A stretch of DNA of 28,021 nucleotides from Dunaliella salina (GCA_002284615.2 MU069733.1:294470-322490), one strand, 5' to 3'. Counted from the stretch's first letter, positions 1 through 10,045 are shown. Numbers and translations are program-made. Notes: a model not told the origin generated them from the sequence alone.

Positions 1-47
<47 letters not shown>

Positions 48-54
48 ACACACA
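1..54. repeat. (CA)n microsatellite next to a 3' splice site
   Basis: CA dinucleotides run from the left edge to about base 38, then continue with a GTGCG interruption to base 54. The tract lies only about 8 bases upstream of the AG (61-62) that begins the first visible dynein exon, so it occupies the place of the usual polypyrimidine tract. It is truncated by the window edge. Confidence 0.95.
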
Positions 55-62
55 TCATGCAG

Positions 63-875
63 GTCATTCGCTCCAGCTTACTAGCACTTCAGAAGGCAGT
101 CCGTGGCATCGTCGTCATGAGCTCACAATTGGAGGCTGTTGCTTACGCATTTCTGTCGGCGCGTGTGCCCGAGCTGTGGCTGTCTCGGTCTTTCCCTTCC
201 CTGAAGCCTTTGGTGAGTGGCTTTGCACTCGTGGTTGTACTGGTGAATGGCTTTGCACTCGCATTTGTAATGGTGAATGGCTTTGTACTCGCGGTTGTGA
301 TGGTGAGTGGCTTTGTACTCGCGGTTGTGATGGTGAGTGCTTTGCACTCGCGGCTGTGATGGTGAATGGCTTTGTACTCGCGGTTGTAATGATGAATGGC
401 TTTGCACTCGCGGTTGTAATGGTGAATGGCTTTGCACTCGCGGTTGTGATGGTGAATAGCTTTGCACTCGCGGTTGTAATGGTGAATGGCTTTGCACTCG
501 CGGTTGTGATGGTGAATGGCTTTGCACTCGCGGTTGTAATGGTGATGGCTTTGTACTCGCAGTTGTAATGGTGAGTGGCTTCGCACTCGCGGTTGTAATG
601 GTGAGTGGCTTTGCACTCGCGCTTGGCTTTGCTTGGCTTCGCACTCGCGGTTGTAATGAGCTTGTGAGGGGCGCTGTCTAAATCCTGCCATACCCTTGAG
701 GGTTGCTGTTGAATTCCCTGCCACACCTTGGAGCCCTTTGTGGTTGGCCCCACGACGAAAGAAAAAATAGATGATAACTATGTAGGTAGAGAAAACTCCC
801 CACATCAGTTGAAGGAAGCCACACCATAAGTTTGGTGAGCTCAATTTCGAAGGCTGCTCTTTTGTTTTGTAAATC

Positions 876-942
<67 letters not shown>

Positions 943-3202
943 CGACAACAAGCAAGCAAGCAAGCAAGCAATTTTTCTGCATCATTTTTCCTTTTTTATG
1001 CACGGGCTAGCAGTTTGATGAGCATGATTTTTAAGGCGGAGGTTTGTGTTCCTTTTGTCTCTTGCACTTGGTCCGGGCTCTGGCACTGATGGCTCAGTAT
1101 AACACGTATGCGTGAGCATGCATTCCCTTGGAAACTGATGGCATCGGATTGTTTCAGGTCTAATGCATGTAAAAGGCGTTACATTTGGGTTGTCTCAAGT
1201 TTCTAATATTCCGGTGTGATTATGTGAGGTGGATATTGATTGTCTGTAAAGAATTATTTCAATTGTCTGTGGAGGAGTATCAGATTTGATATCTGAAACA
1301 GTAGCTAGGATGTGCAGGGGTCCAGAGGTTGCCCAGTGTCTCATGTGAGGCTTGAAATGCAACTGGTCCTGGTGTGGTGCCCAATTGGCCATGTGTCAAC
1401 CTAAGACTGAGGTACGCCTGGAAACTGTCAGGTATGTCAGTCTGCATGCGTGGGGGGGGGGGGGGGGGGAGAGGCAAGGCTTTCAGGACAGCATGCCCTA
1501 CCATTCTTGCATGTTTCCCTGCATGATGACGTCATGCTGCTGCTCATTCGATTGCACGCACTGAGCGCCCACACGTTGTTTGCTGCACCGTTTTTTATTT
1601 GTTGCACATTTTTTGTTTGCTGGACATTTGCACACACGCAGGGCCCATACATCCATGAGGTTATCGAGCGCTGCAATTTTTTTGCCGGCTGGCTGGCAAA
1701 GGGCACGCCCACTGTGTTCTGGATCTCAGGCTTCTTCTTCACACAGGTGAGGGCTGCTGGACAAATCTGGATTAAAGGAGGCTGATTGAGGTGCATGCCT
1801 ATCCATTTCAACCATTATTCTTATGTGTGTTTGTTTTGTTGTCCCTAACCGACATTTCCTTCTTTCACAGAAAGGGGTTGTGATGGTTGCTCACCACCTT
1901 CCTTTGCTGCAGACACCATATCATGCTGTGCTCCCATACCCCCTTTTCTGCAGGCCTTCTTGACGGGCGTCAAACAGAACTTTGCACGCAAGTACCTCAT
2001 CCCCATCGACCTCATTGATTTTGACTATGAGGTCAAAGACAAGCCTGGGGACTGTGATCAGCCGCATGAGGATGGTGCACTCATCAATGGCCTATTTTTG
2101 GAGGCCGCCGCATGGGACAACATTGCGCACTGCTTGTGCGAGAGTCAACCGAAGGTGTGCATAAGAGATGTCTTCTTGAGCTTGCTTGATGTAGAGGGTA
2201 GTGGCATCCTTCCCATCCTTCAGGGGGAACCGCACATCACCTGACACGCCATGCAGTGTGCTTCCACATCATCGCGACAGTCAGGGGCCAGAAGCCTGTG
2301 AGCTCTCGCAGGCAGCTCCACATTGGAAAAAAAGTCTAATGAATCCGAGATGATGAATCTGCTCTGACGTGCTGCCTCTGACTTTTCCTAAGTACATGGA
2401 GCTGGTGCATGAGCAAGAGACAAATGAAATGAATGAGGGGGACCAAACCTTTCTTCAGGTTTGGATGTGTCAAAGTTTTCATTTAAGGCACGTCGACCCT
2501 GGCCAGAGCAGGGCATGATTGCATGCGTTCACCCTGTGTGCGTGTGCTCAAAAACACCTGTGCCTCTGCCTGGCATTTGTCTTGCAGGTTCTGTTCACGC
2601 CGCTTCCCCCCATGCTCTTCCTGCCTGCCAAGCTTGACAGCTTCAAAGATGTACCTCACTATGCTTGCCCCTTGTACAAGACCAGCGAACGACGTGGGGT
2701 GAGTGCCTCGGTCAATGAGAAGGGGGTGCTTTCATTGGATTGGAACATGAAAGAGACTTCAGAGGAAAATCTCTTACATGTATGGCAACCTTTGAGTATA
2801 AGAGACTGTTATTTTGTGGATGCATCATCCTCTTTCTTTGCAATGCAAAGGTCTTTTGAGGTTTTTGAGGAGCCTGGCACTTATTTATGTTTGCCCATTT
2901 TTAGACTGAAGGAGGGTGACATGAATCTCGTTATGTTTAAGTATGAACGCTGAGGATGGGGACTCCTAGTAGCACACTTCAATGCGGAGCATTCAGTAAT
3001 AAAGACATGAGGAAATCTCATGCACTAGTACACCTTGCTTTCTCCAAAATGCACCCCATTCACCTCTTGCATGCATGCACAGGTATTGTCCACCACGGGC
3101 CACTCCACCAACTTTGTGTGCGACATCCGACTACCCAGCGAGCAGCCCCAGGCACACTGGGTGATGAGGGGATGTGCAGCGCTTACAAGTCTGGACGCGT
3201 AG
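63..3202 (+). CDS. Axonemal dynein heavy chain, C-terminal exons (partial)
   Basis: This is the C-terminal 228 residues of a dynein heavy chain, the motor ATPase that slides axonemal microtubules; this part is the distal C-terminal domain after AAA6. Exons are 63-212, 1642-1746, 1954-2154, 2588-2698 and 3083-3202, all phase 0, each bounded by AG and GT, with TAG at 3200-3202. Family landmarks seen in order are [79 protein letters not shown] and HWVMRG. The TSERRG / LSTTGHSTN ending is typical of single-headed inner-arm axonemal heavy chains rather than cytoplasmic dynein; which paralogue cannot be told. The N-terminal bulk (AAA ring, microtubule stalk) lies upstream of the window. All five exons are open with no frameshift, so the gene looks functional. 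Its first intron is swollen by repeats. The neighbouring gene is on the opposite strand and shows no functional link. Confidence 0.94.
213..658 (+). repeat. 30-bp minisatellite starting at the dynein 5' splice site
   Basis: About 14 units of 29-30 bp, the last one degenerate, begin exactly at the GTGAGT donor of the first visible dynein exon (base 213). Units start at 213, 243, 273, 303, 333, 362, 392, 422, 452, 482, 512, 542, 571 and 601. The core is GTGARTGGCTTTGCACTCGC followed by GGTTGTAATG. Units at 303, 333, 571 and 601 keep a full GTGAGT. Long open frames across this array (for example minus-strand Ser/His/Thr-rich ones) come from the repeat period being a multiple of three and are not genes. 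Confidence 0.95.
659..1641 (+). repeat. Rest of dynein intron: (CAA)n, (AAGC)n and poly-G
   Basis: Between the minisatellite and the next exon the intron holds a (CAA)n tract at about 875-950, a short (AAGC)n at about 951-970, and 18 consecutive G at 1452-1469. Apparent poly-Gln, poly-Cys and poly-Val frames are read-throughs of the CAA tract. The acceptor is the AG at 1640-1641. No other gene is seen. Confidence 0.9.
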
Positions 3203-3696
3203 GCTTGGTTTCTCCTCCAGGCCTCGTTGGACAAAAGCTGAAATACCCTAAAGCTGAAATCCTGTGCGCCATTGGAGGCTAGGCGCAGGCCCGTCAGATG
3301 GCGCCTCATTATCATTCTTCTGACCCTGACTCTTCAGCACAATAGTCTTTAGCAATTGTATTTATACATCTCACTGCTCCCTGTCGACAGGAGTTCCAAC
3401 CGCCGGTGCTGTGCCCTTGTGCAACTTCACCCTTTCCTTGAATCATCATTTTCATTCTTCATAAGCAGTTATTGACGCATCCCACTCCCGTACATAGACA
3501 CATTGACCAAATTTGATTTCATTCAGGTTCGTTTTGTTCTTTGTGGTCCTTTGTGATACATATTTGATGATCATGAAGGCAACGCAGTAAAACACAGCCT
3601 GAAAAAAAAATGTCAACTCCTACAAGATTCTGCAACAATTGCATATACAATTTGGTGTCTTTTGGATAATCTTGAAATACAAATCACAACAGTTTG
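3203..3696. other. Dynein 3' flank, no gene
   Basis: This follows the dynein stop codon and must contain its 3' UTR. I found no convincing polyadenylation signal (no TGTAA, the usual green-algal signal) and no other coding region. Confidence 0.5.
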
Positions 3697-3711
3697 AGCA
3701 CATTTCCATTA

Positions 3712-3883
3712 AGGAAAGGAAAAGGAAAGGAAAAGCTACGCAAGTGGGGCTTGCCCCCAAGCATCACAGGGGAACAGCCTTAGCACCCAGAAGGGCCCGC
3801 CTTATCAAACCCCTATAGAATCGAACCCACAGCCTCCACGTCCCTTTCGGGGATGTGATTCAAATGAACCACATCAGGGTACA
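3712..3883 (-). mobile_element. tRNA-derived SINE with 15-bp target-site duplication
   Basis: A 172-bp insertion is flanked by perfect direct repeats AGCACATTTCCATTA at 3697-3711 and 3884-3898. Read on the minus strand, its head carries an RNA polymerase III A box (TGGTTCATTTG, 13 bases in) and a B box (GGTTCGATTCT, 57 bases in). Their 44-base spacing is that of a tRNA gene. It ends in TTGCGTAGCTTTTCC followed by CTTTT-type pyrimidine repeats, resembling the 3' ends of the LINE-like elements at 4373-4633, 5510-6176 and 6180. This is the structure of a SINE mobilised by a LINE sharing its 3' tail. It encodes no protein. Confidence 0.82.
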
Positions 3884-3898
3884 AGCACATTTCCATTA

Positions 3899-4189
3899 TA
3901 GACAATTTTGACCAATTTATCTTATATCAAGTGATCTAGTGCTTGACCTCCAATCGGCTAGGTGGGCGCGCAAACTCAATGCTTGCTATGTACGAGAATC
4001 CTCAGAATTAGAAGGAGGCCTTCAATTGAAACGATTCCCTGCTAGCCTGTACAGAAAAGATAAGCATTATAAACATTCAAACGTCATTTAAGGAAAAGAG
4101 AAATTTGCTTAAATTAAGAAAAAAAGTGGCTGGCTGTGTCCAGTATAGATAGTCTGCTTTTACATATTAAGACAAAAGAGAAAAACCTA
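3899..4189. other. Intergenic, nothing recognised
   Basis: AT-rich sequence with no supported ORF or RNA. Short A-rich stretches only. Confidence 0.5.
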
Positions 4190-4270
4190 CTTAGGCTCGA
4201 TGCTGCGTGCATTAAAAAAAGGTTTTCTGACTAGCAAGCTAGCAGGGGCCTCACCAAAGGTCGGGTTGTA
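4190..4270 (-). mobile_element. Short LINE 3'-end fragment
   Basis: An approximately 80-bp stretch matches the 3' ends seen at 4373-4633 and 5510-5700. On the minus strand it shows CCTTTGGTGAGGCCCCTGC, then GCTAGCTTGCTAG, then TTAATGCACGCAGC and a pyrimidine-rich end. It is strongly 5'-truncated and degenerate. No target-site duplication was found. Confidence 0.55.
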
Positions 4271-4372
4271 ATTTATCTGATCTTTTTTTTTTCCATACTA
4301 CCTAGGAATAAGAACCTTTCAGGGCAGACACTGCAACACAAGTTGCGTTACATTTACATTAACATTAGGGAA

Positions 4373-4633
4373 AGAAAAGAACAGAAAAGTCTGCGCAAGC
4401 CAAGGCAGCGTGCATTAAGGGAAGAACCCCTAACAAAAGTTAGAGGCCTCACCAGGAGGCCCTCCACCTAAACTAGACAAAACTAGCCTAGGAGAGAGCA
4501 AGAGACAGAACTTACACCATTAGTAATGGGGATCTAGAGGATTGCTAGCCATGCCCTTGAGCGCTCGGACTCTCCTTCTTCCATCCTCAGCCGCCGCCGC
4601 GCGCCCACCAAACCCCCTCCCAGATGCCTTGTG
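4373..4633 (-). mobile_element. 5'-truncated LINE 3' end with 11-bp target-site duplication
   Basis: This 261-bp insertion is flanked by ACATTAGGGAA at 4362-4372 and 4634-4644. On the minus strand it runs from a GC-rich start (GGGTTTGGTGGGCGCGCGGC) through GAAGGAGAGTCCG and GGCCTCCTGGTGAGGCC to TTAATGCACGCTGCC and GCGCAGACTTTTCTGTTCTT. The same order of blocks is present at 5510-5800 (minus) and 13120-13388 (plus), so it is the 3' end of the same family. It carries only the last part of the ORF and the untranslated tail. Confidence 0.78.
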
Positions 4634-4644
4634 ACATTAGGGAA

Positions 4645-5509
4645 CATCATATCCTTCAGGGTTTGCAAGGGAACGTAACCTTCAGCCATAGCATTTGGCT
4701 GCTCAGTGCGCTGTAAAAAAATCCATGAGTTCTGAGATAAAACGATAAATCCTAGTGCCTTGGATTGGAAAAATTAAATTGCTGAGAACGAACATCAAAT
4801 AAAATAGAAAGGGCCTGTATTACCTGACACTACTCTGCATGCAGAGAGGGCAACAAAGATGTGCATACTTCTAATTCAACACGAGAAGTTGCATGAGCAG
4901 AGGAATGTAACATATTTTTGATCCTGCAATTGTTCTGAAAACACACAAATCACATTGAAGTGCATATCCTTGTCAGCAAGAAGTTTCAGCTCTAGGAGGC
5001 GTGCAATCAAGAGCATGCTATGTTCCTCTGCATATGCCTACCAAAATTGAGGTAAAGATACCGAGGAAGCTTTTGCAATAAGCAGAAATTAATTTGGAAG
5101 GAAGTGTGCCGTGCGAGATCAGCGCCACACACACACCAAATTGGGAGCACAGATCACCATGGATGTCCGTCAGATCCGTCAGGGGACTCCCTGGCTCGTC
5201 AAAAGAATTCCCTTAAGGATCGACACCAGGAGACCCTCAATCATTCACATGATGACTGGGCTTGCAACACTGGCGGGCACATGCCTTTCAGCGCTAACTT
5301 TCTGTTCTTCTGGGTCTCTCCTGCGCAAACACGCGTGTGCGGGATAATCAGTTGTTGAAAATGTAGATGTTTAACGTCCAGGGTCGGCTAAAGCCATTCA
5401 ACAAAGGACAAGTTCACTCAAGCTGCTGGAAAGGGATGCAAGGGAGACAGGGTTGCTGGGATCCTGGGTTTGCTGTTCCTTGCTGCACTTCCGCATGGTG
5501 CAGCACAGC
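4645..5509. other. Intergenic, nothing recognised
   Basis: No ORF with a recognisable product, no RNA gene and no clear repeat. Open frames here are under 85 codons with no family features. Confidence 0.5.
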
Positions 5510-6176
5510 ACTTATCAGAAAAAGGAAAGAAAAAGAAGAAAATAAAAGCCTGCACAGGCCAGAGGCCGTGTGCGTCAAGGGAAGGTCCACTAACTAACAA
5601 GCTAGCAAGCTAGCAAGCTAGCATTGGCCCCACCAAAAGGCCCTCAAAACCTTCACTAGACACAGCTAGCGCAGGGGAGAGCCAGAAACATAGCTAATGA
5701 GGATCTAGAGGGTGTCCGCCATGCTCCTGGACGCCCGGACTCTCCTTCTCCTGCTGTCCTCCGCGCCGTGCCCAACAAACCCCCCTCAGAAGCCCCCTGA
5801 AAATGAAGCGCATGTCTGGTGTTAATGATGGGTGTCAATTTTTGGGTGGCTAAGCTGTTTTGCTACCGGTTCAGCTTTTTGCTTGGTAAGGCCTATATTT
5901 ATAAGAGGTTTGATTGTGTAACCATTGTAATTAGTGCCAGTCACGCCATCTAAGATGATTTGTAAAGTAACTTTGTTGTTCCTATTTGGATAAAAAAAAT
6001 CCGGATTTATTGAGCTGCGGGATTTAAGTCTGGTTACAGTGTGGGCGTGTTGAGCTGCTGCACGTTCCAGAGTGATGAAGGGATTGGCGTCAGGACAAAA
6101 GATTATTTAAACAAGGTGGATGTCCATGTCGCGATCAGGGATCTTAGAGGGATCAAGGTAGACAGGACGGCCTGGG
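5510..6176 (-). mobile_element. Decayed endonuclease-only retroelement copy
   Basis: On the minus strand this roughly 665-bp copy parallels the insertion at 12701-13388 over nearly its whole length. Shared blocks include GTCTACCTTGATCCC, CCCTTCATCACTCT, CCCGCAGCTCAA, GGCCTTACCAAGCAAAAAGC, CATTAACACCAGACATG and GAGAAGGAGAGTCCGGGCG. The coding part is broken: at the PD-(D/E)XK active-site strand the frame reads HLV then a stop, where the 12701 copy reads HLVELK. The end is GTGCAGGCTTTTATTTTC plus more pyrimidines. The 3' part includes three AAGCTAGC units at 5599-5622. It directly abuts the tail of the large element at 6180. Confidence 0.72.
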
Positions 6177-6295
6177 AAAGAACAGAAAAACTACGCAGGC
6201 AGTGAAAACACTCCCTATATCAATTAAGGAAAAGGGGATACCTAGGGCCGAGGCACCATGTGTCCACTTCACCGAGAGAAAGCAGAAGGAAAAAG

Positions 6296-7213
6296 TCAGT
6301 GGGGATCAGGTGGGTTACTAGCAGTAGCCCGTGCCTGACCTTGTTGAGAGTTGAGAAAGGTCTTCTCAAGAGCGCGTCTGGTGCTGGCAAGTTTGTAAGC
6401 ATACATGACAGAATGAGCATGAAGCTTCCGGACATGCTTAGTGGCCTTGAAAGCGTCAAGACCAAGCTCCTGAAGAGGCTCCAATGTATGAGGGGTATAG
6501 ATGACTCCTCCCACACCTAGCAGGATAGTATGGAGGGTGACTTGAGCTGAGGCCCCAGAAAGATGACGGCAAAGGTCGCGGTGGTGCTGCTTGGAGGCCT
6601 CAAGCTGCCTGTCCTCACAGTATTTGACTTCAACAAGGTGGATGTGCCTCTGATCTGGGTGGAGCTTACTGGGGTCACGAGCCTTGAGTATTGGTGGAGT
6701 GGCTGTGGCTGGCGCTGGGTCCTCCCTGTTCCCCCCACGCCCCCCTGCATTTCTCAATTCATAACGAGGATTTGACCTTGGCGCTCCTTCCAGAGGAACA
6801 TCTAACAGAGCATCGGGTCGGATGGATTTGAGCCTATCTTTATTAGGGAAGCGGCGTGGGAAAACATATTTAGGGAGGGTCCTATAAGTAGCGTGTTCTG
6901 GGATTTGCAGGTCTTGCAAGGCAAGACGGTCTGCACTGCTGGTGTCCATAGAAGCAATACTTGCCCCAAGAGGGCCTTTGCTGATGGCTTTTAGCAGGAT
7001 CCTGCTGGCATTATTATGTCACTCAGTTACCACACCAGACATGGTTGAATTTTTGCATCCTGATAAGATGTGAAGGGCACTGTCAAGTTCCCCACAAAGG
7101 GGGCATTGTAGGCTGGTAAAAATTTTGGAGCGCACAGCATGCTTTTGATTGAATAGGGTACCTGTGCGGTATTTAAAAATGTTTTGCTTCATTTTGAAAG
7201 AGAGTGTAGACAT
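6296..7213 (-). pseudogene. Zinc knuckle plus PD-(D/E)XK endonuclease domain
   Basis: The segment 7213-7019 has FKYRTGTLFNQKHAVRSK followed by the knuckle CPLCGELDSALHILSGC (C-X2-C-X7-H-X4-C). A stop follows, and the same frame reopens from 6949. There SIRPDALLDV supplies the PD and IHLVEVKYCED supplies the ExK of a PD-(D/E)XK nuclease, followed by the conserved QVTLHTILLGVGGVIYT and the terminal NPPDPH just before the stop at 6296. This domain nicks target DNA in R2- and Dualen-type retrotransposons. The catalytic P, D, E and K are all retained although upstream parts of the element are broken. Related copies are at 5510-6176, 11400-11760, 12066-12240 and 12701-13388. Confidence 0.78.
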
Positions 7214-7243
7214 GGTCTAAAAGGAAGCTGATATTGCTAATCA

Positions 7244-7244
7244 C

Positions 7245-7321
<77 letters not shown>

Positions 7322-7347
7322 TAATAATGATAATAACAATAATAATA

Positions 7348-7411
<64 letters not shown>

Positions 7412-7412
7412 C

Positions 7413-7445
<33 letters not shown>

Positions 7446-7467
7446 TGATTGATTGATTGATTGATTG
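7244..7467. repeat. (AAT)n expansion with adjoining (GATT)n
   Basis: About 200 bp of AAT trinucleotides with a few AAC and ATG variants, followed by five or six GATT units at about 7445-7467. It interrupts the retroelement ORF between the RNase H side (KVYSPASTKIS) and the zinc-knuckle side (YTLFQNEAKHF). The poly-Ile and poly-Leu frames in this region are artefacts. Confidence 0.95.
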
Positions 7468-7639
7468 CTGATATTTTTGTGGATGCTGGGGAGTAGACTT
7501 TGGTAGAAAGAGTAGTACCTCGTGTTGATGTTGGCCTTTCCAAGTCTTGTGTTTTTAGTGCATGTGTTTCCGTAAAGCGTCATGGAGTTTGGAGAAGTGC
7601 TTGAGCTTAACGGTAGTTGGGTTACGGCGCCTAGAAGCA

Positions 7640-8170
7640 TTGCATGGGTGCAGGAAGTTTCCTCAAAGGCAAGCCACGTGGTGTCATGAAACGGATCGCC
7701 TTAAGGTTTGCACGTGGGAAGGTTATGTCTACGTCATTATTCTGAATGGCCTGGTGTTTGGGAATGGCATCTGCGCACTCATTGCCAATATTCCAGCATG
7801 AGATTTGACCTTCAACAAATGAATAGGGGTAGGTGTATTGCGTACGAGTTGTATGATTATCTTGAGGATGTGGCCCCGGACATGCTGGTGATGAAGTTCT
7901 GGGTAGAGTATTTTCTTTCTGATCTGTTCTAGAAGCAAAGGCTGTCAGTGGCAATGTAACGGTATCCTAGGAGAATGGCAGCTGCTATTGCCGCCAATTT
8001 GGCTCTTGTGATGGTATGGGTGATCCCTGCTCCATTTGGTTGGACATGGTTGGTGCTGTCGCTAGCGGGGTGGTAGACCCCTGCACCAATCACTTGTTTA
8101 CCATTGTGCACATGGGAGCTGCCGTCCGTGTATGCCCATTCTCTCCAGTTTCCAAGTTTGTGTACCAGGC
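7640..8170 (-). pseudogene. RNase H domain, broken
   Basis: RNase HI removes the RNA strand of RNA-DNA hybrids during retrotransposition. Minus-strand landmarks are WAYTDGSSHVHNG (first catalytic Asp, 8119-8133), TRAKLAAIAAAI (7980-8010), IATDSL (7936-7951), then KVKSHAGI and GNECADAI (about 7765-7815). The second catalytic residue, normally Glu in the RAELAA motif, is Lys here (codon AAA, plus-strand 7998-8000). Reading through needs a frame change after IATDSL (about 7935) and a one-base shift between SHAGI and GNECAD (about 7795). The domain is recognisable but non-functional. Confidence 0.78.
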
Positions 8171-8180
8171 AAGGGCTGGA

Positions 8181-8995
8181 TCATGTGAGTGATGAGAAAC
8201 TTTGTTGGCTTTGCATGGTACTGTGTGAGGTTTGTTGATGGGCAGAAGGTAGCTTTCTAAATTTGTTGAAGCCAGTTTCAATTTCTGCGTGTCTTGGATT
8301 AAGGAAAAGGTCGTTGCTAACCTTTTTTTCCAGCCATCTTGCTTCACGGACGTCTTGTTTCAGGCCTTTGAGCCAATTTGGGTCAATCTCATTGAGGCGG
8401 ACTCTTGCGGCGGTATTCCAAACAGCATTTACTCGTAGGCTCCAGGAATGGCATGGAAGGTCAATTTCTTGGCTTAGCCAGAACTTCTGGCTTGAAGGGG
8501 GGGTGGCATAGATGAGATTTGTTGAAGGTATGGCTCCCAGTGTGCGACAGAAGTGAGGATAGGCATTTAGGAGTCTTGAGTATGGATTTGTGCTCATAGG
8601 GCCTCCCCAGCTTGGTAAGAACATGAAGGTTGCCGTGGCATGGCTTTGTTCCATGGCAGAACAAATGGCATGTTTGAGAGTATGGCACATTACATTGTCA
8701 TCGTAGATAGGATGGCATATTGAAAATCCTGAGAATTTGGACGAGAGGCTGTTGTGGATTGCTCCAAAGACCCTATCTCGAGGGTGTTCATTCCAGTAGC
8801 TGAGGTGGCAGGGGTTGTAGTCCAGGGGAGAAGCCATTTTTCCCTGGGTAACAAGAGCCCATTTCTGCATGGCAGTGTGGATATGGTTTGGTAGGATGCG
8901 CATGTATGAGTCCTTGATTTTCTTACTTTGTTGCGTTTTGCTGTTGAGGGTAGAGCGCGAGAAAAGACCCACGAGCTCAGAGGCAAGCTTTGGGG
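8181..8995 (-). pseudogene. PCIF1-like methyltransferase-fold domain of the retroelement
   Basis: A 263-codon open segment with HPRDRVFGAIHNSLSSKFSG, FSICHPIYDD (8698-8728), ATATFMFLPSWGG (about 8600-8640) and NPYSRLLNAYPHFCRTLGAI. The spacing and pattern (VFGA, then a xxPxY/F loop, then a xFMFLPxW strand followed by a His/Thr-rich strand) resembles the adenine N6-methyltransferase module of PCIF1, where the loop is NPPF and the strand FIVFIPEW. Here the loop is HPIY, so methyl transfer is doubtful. This assignment is by pattern only and could be wrong. It lies between the PHD and RNase H regions; a frame change at about 8975-9000 joins it to the upstream part. Confidence 0.5.
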
Positions 8996-9560
8996 TGGAG
9001 GTTGGATTGTGTTGTGGATCCCTTTGTCTCTGGCTCTGTTGAAAGCAGTGTTGAGGATATTGATGCGCTCAGGGGTTAGCATTCCTTTGCATCTTCCGTC
9101 TGTGCCAATAATGCATGCCACTCGTTTGGAATAGACTTGTGGTAGCACCAGAGGTGGTATTGGTGGCACGGAGGGGGAGTGGGTAGCATCTGCTCTGGGT
9201 TGGGGGTCTGCTGTATTACTTAGCTTTGGCCTAGTGAGGTCAACTGTTGTCATCCAGAATTCACAGCGGCCAGTTCCATTCATGTCTGCTTGGGGGTTTG
9301 TAGGATTCATGTCAAAAGTGGCCTTGTTACGGAGTTCCGTGTCTAAATTTTGTTTCCAAGTGTTTACCCTGTCTGAGTTTTCAAACCCTTGCCTTACAAG
9401 GTTGTCTAGCTCAGAGTCAGCAGCTGGAGTGGAGAGGTCTGGTTCATCTTTGCAAGCCTCAAATTGAAGGATGCATTCATGAAAATTGGGCCAAGCTTCC
9501 CTGATGTCTTCAGGTTCCCAGCTTGGCTCCCAATCAACGCATATTAGTTCTTGCTGAAAG
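8996..9560 (-). pseudogene. Retroelement linker between PHD and methyltransferase-like domain
   Basis: The segment starts with ELICVDWEPSWEPEDIREAW near 9545 and continues in one frame through NPTNPQADMNGTGRCEFW and a Pro-rich stretch to GTDGRCKGMLTPERINIL. It then shifts frame into the next segment. It has no recognised domain, but its conserved-looking Trp-rich and charged composition and frame continuity mark it as coding remains of the same element. Confidence 0.5.
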
Positions 9561-10045
9561 AGTTTGATTCTCTTTTTAATTTATCATCATTGCTGAGAGG
9601 TTTGCATGCAGGGCAGGCCCAATAAATGTTGTTGTCTATATCCTGTCTTTGTGCATCAGAGTAACATTCGAGCTCCTTCATGCAGGACCAGTGGTAGGTT
9701 CGGTGGCAGGCATCGCAGATGTACATGTCAGGGTAGGGGGGCTCAGAGTTTATGGGCTCTTTGCCGCCGTTGTGGTTGCAGATCTCACAGCAGGCGCACT
9801 CAATTTCAGCTCGAGCGGCAGGTCTGGTATTGACAGGTGTGAACTCTGCGCGTTTGAACATTGGGAGGGCCCATTTTTCTATGATCATGGGCGCAAAGTG
9901 GATCAGATATTGTTTCTGGTGCTGGAAGATTCTCCAGTCACTGACATGTGTGATATCATTTAGGTCGTAGTTGCAAACAGTATTGATTGCGTCATAGAGG
10001 TTTGTTTCATGTATCAGTTTTCTCAATTTAGTTTTTTTGTAGTGC
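9544..10045 (-). pseudogene. PHD-type zinc finger of the retroelement
   Basis: A roughly 160-codon segment contains a full C4HC3 ligand set: CEIC, a loop, CDAC, HWSC and CPAC (9600-9800). The spacing is that of a PHD finger, a module that usually reads histone H3 tails. PHD-like fingers occur in some non-LTR retrotransposon proteins, where they may guide chromatin targeting. The upstream part (KLIHETNLYDAINTVCNYDL) is helical-looking and unrecognised. The frame joins the upstream linker across a run of seven T (about 10031-10037), a likely slippage-type indel, and exits into the next frame near 9550. Confidence 0.75.

Noticed and set aside
115..1003. Long minus-strand ORFs rich in Ser, Pro, His, Thr and poly-Val or poly-Cys
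   Set aside because: They are produced by the 30-bp minisatellite and CAA tract in the dynein intron and run antisense to a well-supported gene.
2699..2953. Continuation of the dynein frame past 2698
   Set aside because: Family alignment ends at YKTSERRG with a GTGAGT donor, and the next family block LSTTGHSTN starts after the acceptor at 3082.
7173..7640. Poly-Ile and poly-Leu ORFs
   Set aside because: Read-through of the AAT microsatellite; only the flanking ends have retroelement text.
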